The notes: generated by a model from the sequence alone, not told the origin. A stretch of DNA of 64,000 nt from VXNE01 sp965200505 (GCA_965200505.1 OZ241343.1:2232001-2296000), one strand, 5' to 3'. Positions 49,723 through 59,280 are shown, counted from the stretch's first letter. Made by a program: numbers and translations.

Positions 49723-51456
49723 ATGCCCCAATACGATCTACTCTTGAAGGGCGGCACGGTGATCGACGGCCAACGCACACCCCGCTTCACCGGCGACGTG
49801 GCCATCGCCCAAGGCCGCGTCGCGCAAATCGGCAATGTTCCGGCGCGGCAGGCGAAGCGTGTCTTCGATGCGCGGGAGCTCGTCGTGGCGCCCGGCTTCA
49901 TCGACCTGCACACGCACTTCGACTCGCAGCTCTTTTGGGATCCGTATTGCACCATCTCCGGTTGGCATGGGGTCACCTCCGTGGTCATCGGCAACTGTGG
50001 CTTTGGTTTCGCGCCCGTGAAGCCCGAACACCGCGAGCGCGCGATGCTCACCTTGGAGCGCAACGAGGCGGTGCGCGCCACCACCATGGCGGCCGGGATG
50101 CCGTGGGATTGGGTCACTTTCCCCGAGTACCTGGACAGCGTTGAGCGCACGCCCAAGGGCGTGAACGTGCTTTCCTACCTAGGCATCGCGCCGGTGATGT
50201 CGTGGGTGATGGGGCAGGAGGACGCCAAGCGGCGCCCGGCCACCGCGCAAGAGCGGCAGGCCATGGCCGCCATCCTCGGCGAGGCGATGGATGCCGGCGC
50301 CTGCGGTTTCTCCGCGCAGCTTTTGGGTGAGGGCAGCGTCCAGCGCGACTACGACGGCACCCCCATGATCACGGACACCATGGCACCAGACGACCTGCTC
50401 GCCTTCGCCCAGGTGCTGCGCGAGAAGCGGCGCGGGTTCGTCCAAGTGCTGGGCGGCGACTTCAAGCTGTTCGAGCAGGTGGCCGAGGTCAGCGGCCGGC
50501 CGGTGATCTGGAACACGCTTGAGTTCGCCAACGACCAACACGGCAACACCTACGGCTTCTACAAGGACATCCTGCGTTGGCTGGACAAGTGCAACGCCCG
50601 CGGCCAGCGAATGTTTGGCCACGCCGTGACCTGCCGCATCGAGACCACATTCTCCTTGGAGGATTTCAACCTGTTCGACTCCGTGCCCATCTGGCGCGAA
50701 GTCACGGTGGGCGACGTGCCGGAGCGCATGGCGAAGATGCGTGATCCCGCGCTGCGCGAAAGGCTGCGCGACGAGTTCGACCGCCTGTTGGCGGCGCGGG
50801 ACGCCAACCCCAAAGACCCGGCCCGCAGCGGCGGCCTCTTCCTCGCCATCCCCGGCATGGTGATCGCCGAGGGACACACGCCGCCGGTGCGCGAATTGGA
50901 GGGCCACACCATCGGCGAAGTGGCGGCGCGCGACGGCAAGCATCCGGTGGACGCGATGCTCGACGTCGCACTCACCGAAGACCTGCGCACGTTCTTCGCC
51001 CACCTGCCGGGCGAGACCGAGGAGGAGGCGCTGCGCGAAGTCATCAACTCGCCGTTCGTGCTGCCCGGCCTCTCAGATGGCGGCGCCCACATGAAGTTCC
51101 TCACCACCGGCCGCTATCCCACGGACTTCATCAGCGAGTTGGTGCGGGACAAGGGGCTGATGGACTTGGAGCAGGCGCATTGGAGACTCTCCGGCTATTC
51201 AGCCATGGCCGCCGGATTCACAGACCGCGGCTTCCTGCGCGAGGGCGCCCCAGCCGACATCGTGGTGTACGACTACGACGCGCTGCGTTCCCTGCCGCCG
51301 GAGCGCCTGCATGACTTTCCCGCCAACGACTGGCGCTTGGCGCAGAAGGCGGCAGGCTATCGCCTCACCATCGTGAACGGCCAAGTCACGTTCGAGGATG
51401 GCGTTTGCACCGGCGCCACCCCCGGCGCCTTGCTGCGCCACGGGCGCACCGCTTGA
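49723..51456 (+). CDS. N-acyl-D-amino-acid deacylase family amidohydrolase
   Basis: 577 residues, D-aminoacylase-like. Metal-site motifs: FIDLHTHFDSQLFWDPY (HxH), the family cysteine in VIGNCGFGFAP, and the C-terminal LPGLSDGGAHMKFLTTG with the metal-binding Asp. Ends REGAPADIVVYDYD..., the strand region typical of amidohydrolases. It releases acid from an N-acyl-D-amino acid or related amide. ATG 49723 is chosen at the family start. A close paralogue follows 1.4 kb downstream. Confidence 0.9.
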   Translation: MPQYDLLLKGGTVIDGQRTPRFTGDVAIAQGRVAQIGNVPARQAKRVFDARELVVAPGFIDLHTHFDSQLFWDPYCTISGWHGVTSVVIGNCGFGFAPVKPEHRERAMLTLERNEAVRATTMAAGMPWDWVTFPEYLDSVERTPKGVNVLSYLGIAPVMSWVMGQEDAKRRPATAQERQAMAAILGEAMDAGACGFSAQLLGEGSVQRDYDGTPMITDTMAPDDLLAFAQVLREKRRGFVQVLGGDFKLFEQVAEVSGRPVIWNTLEFANDQHGNTYGFYKDILRWLDKCNARGQRMFGHAVTCRIETTFSLEDFNLFDSVPIWREVTVGDVPERMAKMRDPALRERLRDEFDRLLAARDANPKDPARSGGLFLAIPGMVIAEGHTPPVRELEGHTIGEVAARDGKHPVDAMLDVALTEDLRTFFAHLPGETEEEALREVINSPFVLPGLSDGGAHMKFLTTGRYPTDFISELVRDKGLMDLEQAHWRLSGYSAMAAGFTDRGFLREGAPADIVVYDYDALRSLPPERLHDFPANDWRLAQKAAGYRLTIVNGQVTFEDGVCTGATPGALLRHGRTA

Positions 51457-51498
51457 GGCACCGCCCCCCGAATCCAGCCCGCCCAAGGAGGCAGCCCA

Positions 51499-51858
51499 AT
51501 GGCCGATCCCGTCCGCTTCAACGTTTACGTCAAGGTGCGCGAGGGCCGTGAGGACGAGTTCAAGCGCCTCGCCAAGGAATGGATCGCCGGCAACGCGAAA
51601 CGTCCCCAAGTCTTGAGCTACGAGTGGTTCTTCGAACACGGCGACGAAACCCGTGTGCAAGTGATGGAAACCTACGCCGACGGGGACGCGCTGCTCGCCG
51701 ACCTGGAACGGGCCGGCGATGGCGAGACCCCCGACTACCCCTATGAGATGACGCGCCTCGAGGTGTGCGGCAACATCTCCGCGGCGCTCCGGAAGCGGCT
51801 TGACCGCGGCGCAACGAAGGTGAGCTACTACGACCACTTCGCCGGCTTCACGCGCTAG
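51499..51858 (+). CDS. ABM/quinol-monooxygenase-like small protein
   Basis: 119 residues with the dimeric ferredoxin-like ABM fold: FNVYVKVREGREDEFKRLAKEW at the start, then EWFFEHGDETRVQVMETYADGDALLADLE. Family members include cofactor-free monooxygenases and haem or stress proteins. The ATG follows AAGGAGG. It is 42 bp after the first deacylase and upstream of a dioxygenase promoter. Exact reaction unknown. Confidence 0.8.
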   Translation: MADPVRFNVYVKVREGREDEFKRLAKEWIAGNAKRPQVLSYEWFFEHGDETRVQVMETYADGDALLADLERAGDGETPDYPYEMTRLEVCGNISAALRKRLDRGATKVSYYDHFAGFTR

Positions 51859-51871
51859 CCGTCCGCTTGGT

Positions 51872-51877
51872 TAGAAT
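51872..51877 (+). promoter_or_regulatory. Possible -10 of the dioxygenase-deacylase-2 unit
   Basis: TAGAAT is 31 nt before the ATG at 51908 (TTAGAATC context); a -35 is not clear. It would start an internal transcript for the second half of this cluster. Confidence 0.3.
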
Positions 51878-51907
51878 CGAAGCACAGGCTCAACATTGGA
51901 GACAGCC

Positions 51908-52798
51908 ATGGCAGAAGCCACCCACACCGTTTCCGAGGCGACGGAAGATCCCGCGTTGTTTTCGCTGCCGCCGAACGAGGTGTCCGACGAGTTGCGCCCG
52001 CGCATCGACGAGCTTGAACTCTGGGAGGCCGTCGAGCACATGCGCGAGCACGGCTACGCGGTCATCCGCGATGCCGCGCCCCCGGAACTCATGGATGATC
52101 TGCGCGCCGCCATCCACAAGTTCGCCACGCCCGTGGATGGGCGCGGCAACGGCATCGTCGGCGGCGCGCACATGCTGCTTGGGCGCGCTCCCGCCGTGGA
52201 CCGCGTGGCGACGTTGCCGAAAGTGATGGCGTTCGCCGAGTTCAGCGTCGGCAAGGCCATGCGCGCCGGGCGCATCGTCGGCAGCATCAAGGAGAAGTTC
52301 GAAGGTGAGGGCGAGGCTGGGCTTGCGCTCCATTCGGACCAGAATTGGATGCCCACGCCGTTTCCCGAACACAACTTGGTGGTGACGTTCTGCTTCGCCT
52401 GCGAGGGCATGACCGGGCCCGGCGGCGCCACCTGCGTGGCACCCGGCTCGCACCGGCTGCGGCGGCCGCCCACCCCCGAGGAGGCGAAGACCGCCGAGAC
52501 CATCCCCATCGAAACGCGCAAGGGCGACGTGGCCGTGTGGGATGGCGCCTGCTGGCACGGCTCCTATCCGCGCACCATCGCCGGCACCCGCACGGTGTTG
52601 CACGCGACCTATCAGCGCCTCTACACGCAGCCCATCGACGACTTCCGATACCTCCTGCAGGACGCCGCCTACATGGCGAAGGCCCCAGAGGGGATGCGTC
52701 AGCTCTTGGGCGCGGATCTCTTCTTCCACACGGCGACCCCGCAGCACGACACGGACATGGAGAAGTTCGGCTACGCCATGGCCGCATCCAAGCTCTGA
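51908..52798 (+). CDS. Phytanoyl-CoA dioxygenase-like Fe(II)/2-OG oxygenase
   Basis: 296 residues. The 2-His-1-Asp metal site is readable: H and D in LALHSDQNWMP and a later His in DGACWHGSYPRT, with the 2-OG Arg in TRTVLHAT. EHGYAVIRDAAPPELMDDL at the N-terminus is typical of the PhyH family. Start 51908 with GGAG upstream. It sits between the two deacylase paralogues; substrate may be the lipid or acid part of an N-acyl amino acid, which is inference. Confidence 0.88.
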   Translation: MAEATHTVSEATEDPALFSLPPNEVSDELRPRIDELELWEAVEHMREHGYAVIRDAAPPELMDDLRAAIHKFATPVDGRGNGIVGGAHMLLGRAPAVDRVATLPKVMAFAEFSVGKAMRAGRIVGSIKEKFEGEGEAGLALHSDQNWMPTPFPEHNLVVTFCFACEGMTGPGGATCVAPGSHRLRRPPTPEEAKTAETIPIETRKGDVAVWDGACWHGSYPRTIAGTRTVLHATYQRLYTQPIDDFRYLLQDAAYMAKAPEGMRQLLGADLFFHTATPQHDTDMEKFGYAMAASKL

Positions 52799-52848
52799 GC
52801 GGCAGTCTGGCATCGGGGGCACTTGCGGGCCGGTGAAGGGAGGTTGTG

Positions 52849-54546
52849 ATGGCCGCTTATGACCTTTTGCTGAAGGGCGGGGTGGTGATCGACGGGCTGC
52901 GCACGCCCCGCTACACCGCGGACGTGGCCATCGCCGACGGGCGCATCGCCCTGATCGGCAATGCCTCCGCGCGGGAGGCCAAGCGCACCTACGACGCGAG
53001 CGGCCTCATCGTCGCCCCCGGCTTCGTGGACCTGCACACCCACTACGATTCGCAGGTGTTTTGGGACCCGTATTGCACCCTCTCCGGCTGGCACGGCGTC
53101 ACGTCCGTGGCCATCGGCAACTGCGGCTTCGGCTTCGCGCCGGTGAAACCGGCGCACCGCGAGCGCGCCATGCTCACCATGGAACGCAACGAAGCGGTGC
53201 GCGCCACCACCATGGCGGCCGGCATGCCTTGGGATTGGGAAACGTTCCCGGAGTTCCTGGCGAGCCTCGAGCGCACCCCCAAGGGCTTGAACATGCTCTC
53301 CTATGTCGGCTTGAACCCGATCATGTCCTACGTCATGGGGCAGGAGGCCGCCAAGGCGCGCCCCGCCACGGACGCCGAGCGCACCGAGATGTGCCGCATT
53401 TTGAGCGAAGCCCTCGATGCCGGCGCCTGTGGCTTCTCCGCCCAGCGTCTCGGCGCCAACCCGGTGCAACGCGACTACGACGGCACCGCCATGATCACGG
53501 ACCTCATGGCGGAAGAGGACTTGCTCGCCTTCGCCGGCGTGCTGCGCGAGAAGGGGCGCGGCATCATCCAAGTGCTCGGTGAAAGCCAAGAACTCACCGA
53601 GCGATTGTGCGCCGCGAGCGGCCGCCCGGTGATTTGGAATGCGGTGGTGATCCTCGCCGACCAGCACGGCGTGACGCACGGCCGCTACAAGGACTTGCTG
53701 CGTTGGTTCGACGACGCCAACCGCCGCGGCCACCGCATATTCGGGCAGGCGGTGACGGCGATGAACAACTACGAGTTCTCGCTGGCGGATTGGAACCTCT
53801 TCGACACCATCTCCGCTTGGCGCAACGTGACGATGGGCTCGGTGGCCGAGCGCATGGAGAAGATGCGCGACCCGGCGCTGCGCAAGGCGATCCGGGACGG
53901 CTATCGCCCCGGCCCCTTGGGTTCCCTCACCAACTCCATTCCAGACCTCACCATCGGCGAGAGCCATTGCGAGGCGAACCGCGGGCTCGAGGGGCTCACC
54001 GTTGGCGAAGTGGCCGAGCGGCAAGGCAAGCATGTGATCGACGTGATGCTGGACACGGCGTTGGCCGACGACCTGCGCACCGTGTTCATCACGCCGCCGC
54101 AGCAATTCGACATGGAGGCCATGCGCGAGCTGGCGAACTCGCCCTTCACCCTGCCGGGCATCTCGGATGGCGGCGCCCACATGAAGTTCATGACCACCGG
54201 GCGCTATCCCACCGAGTTCCTGACCCACCTCGTGCGCGACAACGACATCATGGACCTCGAACAGGCGCACTGGCGCTTGTCCGCCTATCCGGCCCTCGCC
54301 GCCGGCTTCACGGATCGGGGCTGCCTGCGCGAGGGTGCGCCGGCCGACATCGTGGTTTACGACTACGACAACCTGAAGCTGCTTCCCACCGAGCGCCGGC
54401 ACGACTTCCCCGCCGGCGATTGGCGCTTGTCGCAAAAGGCGGATGGCTACAAGCTCACCATCGTGAACGGCCAAGTCACCTTCGAGGACGGGGAATGCAC
54501 GGGGGCGACGCCCGGCGTTTTGCTGCGGCATGGACGCACCGCCTGA
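52849..54546 (+). CDS. N-acyl-D-amino-acid deacylase family amidohydrolase (paralogue 2)
   Basis: 565 residues and closely similar to the gene at 49723 over its whole length: FVDLHTHYDSQVFWDPY, AIGNCGFGFAPVKP, LPGISDGGAHMKFMTTG and the identical ending ATPG-x-LLRHGRTA. Differences cluster in the middle (for example QVLGGDFKLFEQ versus QVLGESQELTER), which shapes the substrate pocket, so the two probably differ in specificity. ATG 52849 follows GGGAGG. Confidence 0.9.
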   Translation: MAAYDLLLKGGVVIDGLRTPRYTADVAIADGRIALIGNASAREAKRTYDASGLIVAPGFVDLHTHYDSQVFWDPYCTLSGWHGVTSVAIGNCGFGFAPVKPAHRERAMLTMERNEAVRATTMAAGMPWDWETFPEFLASLERTPKGLNMLSYVGLNPIMSYVMGQEAAKARPATDAERTEMCRILSEALDAGACGFSAQRLGANPVQRDYDGTAMITDLMAEEDLLAFAGVLREKGRGIIQVLGESQELTERLCAASGRPVIWNAVVILADQHGVTHGRYKDLLRWFDDANRRGHRIFGQAVTAMNNYEFSLADWNLFDTISAWRNVTMGSVAERMEKMRDPALRKAIRDGYRPGPLGSLTNSIPDLTIGESHCEANRGLEGLTVGEVAERQGKHVIDVMLDTALADDLRTVFITPPQQFDMEAMRELANSPFTLPGISDGGAHMKFMTTGRYPTEFLTHLVRDNDIMDLEQAHWRLSAYPALAAGFTDRGCLREGAPADIVVYDYDNLKLLPTERRHDFPAGDWRLSQKADGYKLTIVNGQVTFEDGECTGATPGVLLRHGRTA

Positions 54547-54567
54547 ACCGGCGGTCGCCGGTGCCTG

Positions 54568-55557
54568 ATGCGCCCTGAGGCTGGCACCGCGCCAGAAGCA
54601 GCGCCCGCCGGCGATCCGTTGGCGGCCATTTGGCGCGAACTGGACGCTTTGCAGTTGGCGCCCTATGTCGCGGATTTGGACGCCCACGGCTACACGGTGA
54701 TTCCGCCGGCCATCGCGGCGCCGAATGGCCTCGGCGAGCGGCTCTTGGACGCGGTGTTGGAGGTGGCAGAACGGCGCACCGGCACGCGGCCGGATTTAGC
54801 CACCGGCGCCACCCACGCCGGCTACGGTGGGCGCTATGCCAAGGATGGTGGCGACTCCCCGTTCGGCGAGCTGCTGCACGCGCTTATCTTCGAAGGCAGG
54901 GTGTTCGAGGAAGCGCTGATGAACCCCGTGCTGCTCGCCATGACCACCTATCTCTGCGGCTACAGCGTGGTGCTGTCCAGCATGGGCGCCTTCCTGAAGG
55001 GGCCCAACAAGACGGACCTGAAACTACACTGCGACACGCTGCTGCCACCGCCGTTTCCGCCCCACGCGCTCGTCTGCAACGCCACCTATGCGCTGACGCC
55101 GTTCAACCGCGACAACGGCGCCACGGCTTTCGTGCCGGGCAGCCACAAGTGGTGTCGGGCGCCCCGTGAGGAGGAAGCCGCCATCGGCGCCGGCGGGCAT
55201 CCGGGCGTGGTGCCCGTGGAAGCGGAGGCGGGTTCGCTCTTGGTGTGGCACGGCGCCACTTGGCACGCGGCGTTCGCCCGCCGCGCACCGGGCTTGCGCG
55301 TGAGCATGCCGGTGTTGATGGCGCGGCCCTTCATGCGCACGGAGGAGGACTTGTTCGGCCGTATCCCGGAGGCGACGCTAAAGCGCAACCCGGCGCGCTT
55401 CGCCGTGCTCGTCCAGCAGGGCCTCGTCTATGGCTTCCACTCCGACGACAGCGCCGCCGAGCGCAGCCGCCACGCCGTCAAGCACTTGCAGGCATACCAC
55501 GAAGCGAGCGGCGGCCTGACCACGCTGGACCCGCTGCGCTGGCACCTCTACGGCTGA
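54568..55557 (+). CDS. Phytanoyl-CoA dioxygenase family protein
   Basis: 329 residues. Metal site H and D in LKLHCDTLLPPP, distal His in VWHGATWHAAFARR, followed by the 2-OG Arg in LRVSMPVLM. RFMNDNGATAFVPGSHKW-type context (FNRDNGATAFVPGSHKW) is typical of PhyH. It is 22 bp after deacylase 2 and ends the plus-strand cluster. More diverged from the dioxygenase at 51908 than the deacylases are from each other. Confidence 0.88.
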   Translation: MRPEAGTAPEAAPAGDPLAAIWRELDALQLAPYVADLDAHGYTVIPPAIAAPNGLGERLLDAVLEVAERRTGTRPDLATGATHAGYGGRYAKDGGDSPFGELLHALIFEGRVFEEALMNPVLLAMTTYLCGYSVVLSSMGAFLKGPNKTDLKLHCDTLLPPPFPPHALVCNATYALTPFNRDNGATAFVPGSHKWCRAPREEEAAIGAGGHPGVVPVEAEAGSLLVWHGATWHAAFARRAPGLRVSMPVLMARPFMRTEEDLFGRIPEATLKRNPARFAVLVQQGLVYGFHSDDSAAERSRHAVKHLQAYHEASGGLTTLDPLRWHLYG

Positions 55558-55677
55558 TTTTTCGACCGCCGACCGCCACTTCCAGGCGCTTCGGCCCAGC
55601 GATGTAAGGGCGAGCCGGGTGCCGAGCCGGCGACCAGTCCAAACCCGCTCGACGTCTGGCCCGGGAGGGGGACATTT

Positions 55678-55705
55678 GATTGTCCTCCGCGGGGATTGGA
55701 CAATC
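55678..55705. promoter_or_regulatory. Inverted repeat operator or hairpin before the AlbA_2 gene
   Basis: GATTGTCC (55678-55685) and GGACAATC (55698-55705) are perfect inverted 8-mers 12 bp apart. The right arm ends 7 bp before the ATG at 55712, where a ribosome site should be. A protein bound there, or an mRNA hairpin, would block translation or transcription. No other Shine-Dalgarno is visible. Confidence 0.55.
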
Positions 55706-55711
55706 GGGCGC

Positions 55712-57676
55712 ATGGCATCGATCCTCCCCATCAACGTCGCCGATCTGCTGAATGGCAAAACCGAGTCCGCCCGCCTTGAATTCAAGGCGAGCTGGGATCC
55801 GGAGACGACCGGCGTGCAGGTGGTGAAGACGATTTGCGCCTTCGCCAACGACTTTCATAGCCTCGGCGGCGGCTATGTGGTCATCGGCGTTTCCGAACCC
55901 GATTCAACGGGCGCGAAGCGCTTGACGGGGCTGAGCGAGCAAGACGTGGATGCCGCCCAGCGCTGGTTGCGAGGGCGCTGCCAAGGCGACATCAAGCCCG
56001 CCTATGCGCCGGTGCTTTCGCCCGAAGTGGTGGACGGGCGCAACCTCTTGGTGGTTCGCGTTCCGGCAAGCCAAGATGCTCCGCACCAAGCCGTGGCGGA
56101 GCGCCGGCGCGACGGCCGCGAAACACGGTGGCGGTTCTGGGTTCGCATCGGCGCCGAAACGGTGGATGCCGAAGCCAACGGCCATCTGACGGCACTGTTG
56201 GAAAAGACGGCCCTGCCGTGGGACAACCAAACGGCCCAAGACGCGCAGTTGGACGATCTGCGGGAAGCGACGGTGCGGGAATACCTGAACGACGTGGGCA
56301 GCGCCCTGCGCCGACAGCCGGACGCCGCGACCATCTATCGGCACATGGGCATCACTTCGTCCGTCAACCAGCACGAAGTGCCGCGCAATGTGGGCTTGCT
56401 CTTCTTCTCCGAAGACCCACGGCGCTGGTTTGCCGGCGCCCAGATCGTTGTAGCCCAGTTTGCCGCGGACAGCGCCGGCCGAGTGCAAGACGAGCATGTC
56501 TTCCGCGGCCCCTTGCCGGCGCAACTACGCGGCTGTTTGAGCCACCTAGAGGGACTCTCGCGCTCGCATGTGCAGAAGCAGGGCGAACGCAGCCAAGTGC
56601 GCGGCTGGGCGAGCTATCCGATCCCGGTGCTGCGTGAGGCGTTGGTCAACGCGGCCTATCACCGCGGTTACCGGCCGAACGTGATGGAGCCAACGAAGGT
56701 CTGCCTCTATCCGGACCGTATCGAAGTGATCAGCTATCCGGGACCAGTGCCGGGCCTTGAGCCCCACCACCTGCGGCGGGGCGCATCGATACCGCCCGTT
56801 GCCGCGCGCAACCCCCGTGTTGGCGAGTTCCTCAAGTCGCTCGGCCTCGCGGAGGGCTGGCGGACCGGCGTACCCAACATGTACCAAGAGATGGCGGCGA
56901 ACGGCTCCCCGGAACCCCGCTTCGATTTCGATGCCGGCTGGTTCAGGGCGACGCTGCCGGCACACCCGGAGTACGCCGCCGTGTCGGCGCTGCAGGATGC
57001 CGCGTACCTGCGCGCGGTTGGCAGCGAAGAGGACGCCTTTCGCCGCATTAGCGAAGCATGGGCGGCCAACGAGAGCTCCGCCGCACTCACCACCGAACTG
57101 ATCCGATGCTCTGTCGAGCGGGACGACATCGAAGCCGCCGAAGAGACTTTCGATCGCTTTCGGAACGCTGCGTCAGGCACGGCCATTGCCAACGTCTCCA
57201 ATGCTTGGGCCGAGATCCTCCTAGACCACGATCGGCGCGGTGATGCGCTCGAAATCCTCTCGGGGCTCAACGACATCGCCTTGACGCGGGATGCCGTGGA
57301 TGCGGCCATCTTGGCCAAACGCCTCGGCGACTCGCGGCTGGCGCATCGCTACTTTGAACAGGCCGGAGACGCGGTGGAGATGGACGCCCGCGCCCTGCAC
57401 GAGTTCGCGCAGACCAAGATGTGGCTGGCCCAAGAAGCCAGGAGACGCAAGCAACACTCCCGGCAAGCCGAAAACGGGCGCTTGCTGGTCGAGGCGCGAC
57501 AGCTATTGGAACGTGTGGTGCAGATGGACGCCTCCGACACGCGCCGGGCTTGGGCTCGGCGCGACTTGGAGCGTGTGCTTAGCTGGCTGGCGCGGCCGCC
57601 GAACGAAGACGAATTGCGGCAGTCCAGAAAGCGTGCGGCAACGCGGCGGCACGAGCGGGATGACTTCGGCCGTTAA
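55712..57676 (+). CDS. AlbA_2/Schlafen-type ATPase regulator with helical-repeat C-terminus
   Basis: 654 residues. Residues about 10-130 form an AlbA_2 (Schlafen-like) domain: ESARLEFKASWD, TICAFANDFHSLGGGYVVIGV. A central part (REALVNAAYHRGYRPNVMEPTKVCLYPDRIEVISYPGP) is the GHKL-type ATPase region usual in this family. From about residue 430 the chain is TPR-like (EAWAANESSAALTTELIRC, DRRGDALEILSGLNDIAL, DSRLAHRYFEQAGDAVEMD). This combination is common in putative regulators and in anti-phage systems. A palindrome overlaps the start region. Convergent with the AAA/PD-(D/E)XK gene downstream. Confidence 0.8.
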   Translation: MASILPINVADLLNGKTESARLEFKASWDPETTGVQVVKTICAFANDFHSLGGGYVVIGVSEPDSTGAKRLTGLSEQDVDAAQRWLRGRCQGDIKPAYAPVLSPEVVDGRNLLVVRVPASQDAPHQAVAERRRDGRETRWRFWVRIGAETVDAEANGHLTALLEKTALPWDNQTAQDAQLDDLREATVREYLNDVGSALRRQPDAATIYRHMGITSSVNQHEVPRNVGLLFFSEDPRRWFAGAQIVVAQFAADSAGRVQDEHVFRGPLPAQLRGCLSHLEGLSRSHVQKQGERSQVRGWASYPIPVLREALVNAAYHRGYRPNVMEPTKVCLYPDRIEVISYPGPVPGLEPHHLRRGASIPPVAARNPRVGEFLKSLGLAEGWRTGVPNMYQEMAANGSPEPRFDFDAGWFRATLPAHPEYAAVSALQDAAYLRAVGSEEDAFRRISEAWAANESSAALTTELIRCSVERDDIEAAEETFDRFRNAASGTAIANVSNAWAEILLDHDRRGDALEILSGLNDIALTRDAVDAAILAKRLGDSRLAHRYFEQAGDAVEMDARALHEFAQTKMWLAQEARRRKQHSRQAENGRLLVEARQLLERVVQMDASDTRRAWARRDLERVLSWLARPPNEDELRQSRKRAATRRHERDDFGR

Positions 57677-57708
57677 GTCAATGCGGTCGCCGTACGCGCT
57701 CCCCGACG

Positions 57709-59280
57709 TCAAGCAGCCCGCTCCACCTCAAAGGCGGCGATGTTGCGTGCCGTGCGGCTGAACTCCACGCCTATCAGGTGGATCGGTTGGCCAAGGTGGC
57801 GGTATTTCTCCGCGTAGCCCCGCTCCTTGATCTGCGCCAGCGCCCGCCCCGTCGGGGCCCGCTCCACGGTCTTGAATTCGAAGACGTAAACCGCCCCGCC
57901 GCAGCGCACCACCAAGTCGGCCCGGCCGTGGCCGCCGCTGTCTTCCGCGACGAGATCCAAGCCTTGCGCCGCGAAGCAGGAGTAGATGACGCTGGCGTAG
58001 TAGCCCTCGTACTTGCCAATCTCGTTCTTGACGTGCCACTCGTAGGGGATGCCGGCGAACACGGACCGGAAGAGCGCTTCCAAACCGGCAAAGTCGTTGG
58101 CGGCCAGCAACTCCTGTAACGGCCCCTCGTCCGCCAGCCGTCTGGGGCCGTCCGGCAGCAGGACCGCCAGCAGCCGTTCGTTCAGGCTCTGCCGCACCTC
58201 CAGATTGGGGTAGCCGAGGCGGTAGCGGATGTGCCCGCCACGCTCCTCCTCGCCCACGAGGGTGAGATAGCCGGTCTGGAACAGCAGCGCCTCGATGGAC
58301 ATCTCATCCACATCGAAGGCCGCAAGCAGCGCCTCCGAACTGGTCATGCCGTCCAGTTCCAAGGTGGGCACCCCACGCCGCAGCAGCGCGTCGATCAGGA
58401 ACTTCGGCGAGCCGGTCTCGAACCAGTGGGCCTTGAAGCGACGTTGCCGGAACAGCAGCAGAATGTCGAAGGGGTTGTACACCTTCTCTTCGCCCAGCCA
58501 GCCATAGCCGTTGTACCAGCGGCGAATCCTGTCCCGGTCCAAGCCCGGCAGCTCCGGCGCGAACACCCGGTCGAGGTCTGCGTCCGTATAACCGCAGACG
58601 GTTGAGTAGGCCGGCTCCAAGGTGATGTCGGTGAGGTTGTTCAGCCCGGAAAACAAGCTCACCTTGGAGAACCTGCTCACCCCGGTCAGGAACGTGAACT
58701 CCACATGCGCATCGCAGGACTTCACCACCGAGTAAAGCCCGCGCAGGAAGCTGCGGTTGGCGCGAGCCACCTCGGGCGCCTCCAAGGCGTCCAGAATGGG
58801 CTTGTCGTATTCGTCAACCAGCACCACCACCCGCCGGCCGGTGCTTTCGTGCAGCCCCTCGATCAGATGCCGGAAGCGGGCCGGCGCCGTGTCGTAGCGG
58901 GCGTCTAGGCCGTTGCGCCGTTCGATGGCATCGAGCTGCGCCAGCGTCTCCTTGGCCGCCAGCCCGGGCTCATGGAAGGCGCCGCTGCCAAAGTCCAGCC
59001 GCAGCACCGGATGGCGGACGCTCCAGTCCCAGTTCTCGTGGATGGACAAGCCACGGAACAACGCTTCACTGCCCTCGAACAGCTCCTTGATGGTGTCCAG
59101 CAGGAGGCTCTTGCCAAAGCGCCGGGGGCGGGACAGGAAGTAGTGCCGCCCCTCTTCCACCAAGCGCCGGATCAGTGGCGTCTTGTCCACGTAGTAGCAC
59201 CCTTCCTCGCGCACCAGCCGGAAGGTCTGGATGCCGATGGGCAGTTTGCGCTTCGTGCCGCTTTCCGAATTGGCGCTCAT
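57709..59280 (-). CDS. AAA-ATPase-like protein with PD-(D/E)XK nuclease domain (DUF1703 type)
   Basis: 523 residues. N-terminal AAA-ATPase_like: IGIQTFRLVREEGCYYVDKT, PRRFGKSLLLDTIKELF (Walker A variant), VVVLVDEYDKPILDAL (Walker B), FTFLTGVSRFSKVSLFSGLNNL. C-terminal PD-(D/E)XK: GRADLVVRCGGAVYVFEFKTVE, with D and E-x-K nuclease residues. Members are numerous in gut and host-associated bacteria; function unknown, suspected in mobile-element or defence roles. Active-site residues appear intact. Confidence 0.88.
   Translation of the reverse strand: MSANSESGTKRKLPIGIQTFRLVREEGCYYVDKTPLIRRLVEEGRHYFLSRPRRFGKSLLLDTIKELFEGSEALFRGLSIHENWDWSVRHPVLRLDFGSGAFHEPGLAAKETLAQLDAIERRNGLDARYDTAPARFRHLIEGLHESTGRRVVVLVDEYDKPILDALEAPEVARANRSFLRGLYSVVKSCDAHVEFTFLTGVSRFSKVSLFSGLNNLTDITLEPAYSTVCGYTDADLDRVFAPELPGLDRDRIRRWYNGYGWLGEEKVYNPFDILLLFRQRRFKAHWFETGSPKFLIDALLRRGVPTLELDGMTSSEALLAAFDVDEMSIEALLFQTGYLTLVGEEERGGHIRYRLGYPNLEVRQSLNERLLAVLLPDGPRRLADEGPLQELLAANDFAGLEALFRSVFAGIPYEWHVKNEIGKYEGYYASVIYSCFAAQGLDLVAEDSGGHGRADLVVRCGGAVYVFEFKTVERAPTGRALAQIKERGYAEKYRHLGQPIHLIGVEFSRTARNIAAFEVERAA

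Noticed and set aside
52771..54687. A 638-codon minus-strand frame over deacylase 2
   Set aside because: Antisense shadow of the second deacylase; the plus strand carries the metal-site motifs.
49723..55557. Recent tandem duplication of a whole 3-kb unit
   Set aside because: Only the deacylases are clearly similar; the two PhyH proteins are distant and the ABM gene is single, so a simple unit duplication does not fit.
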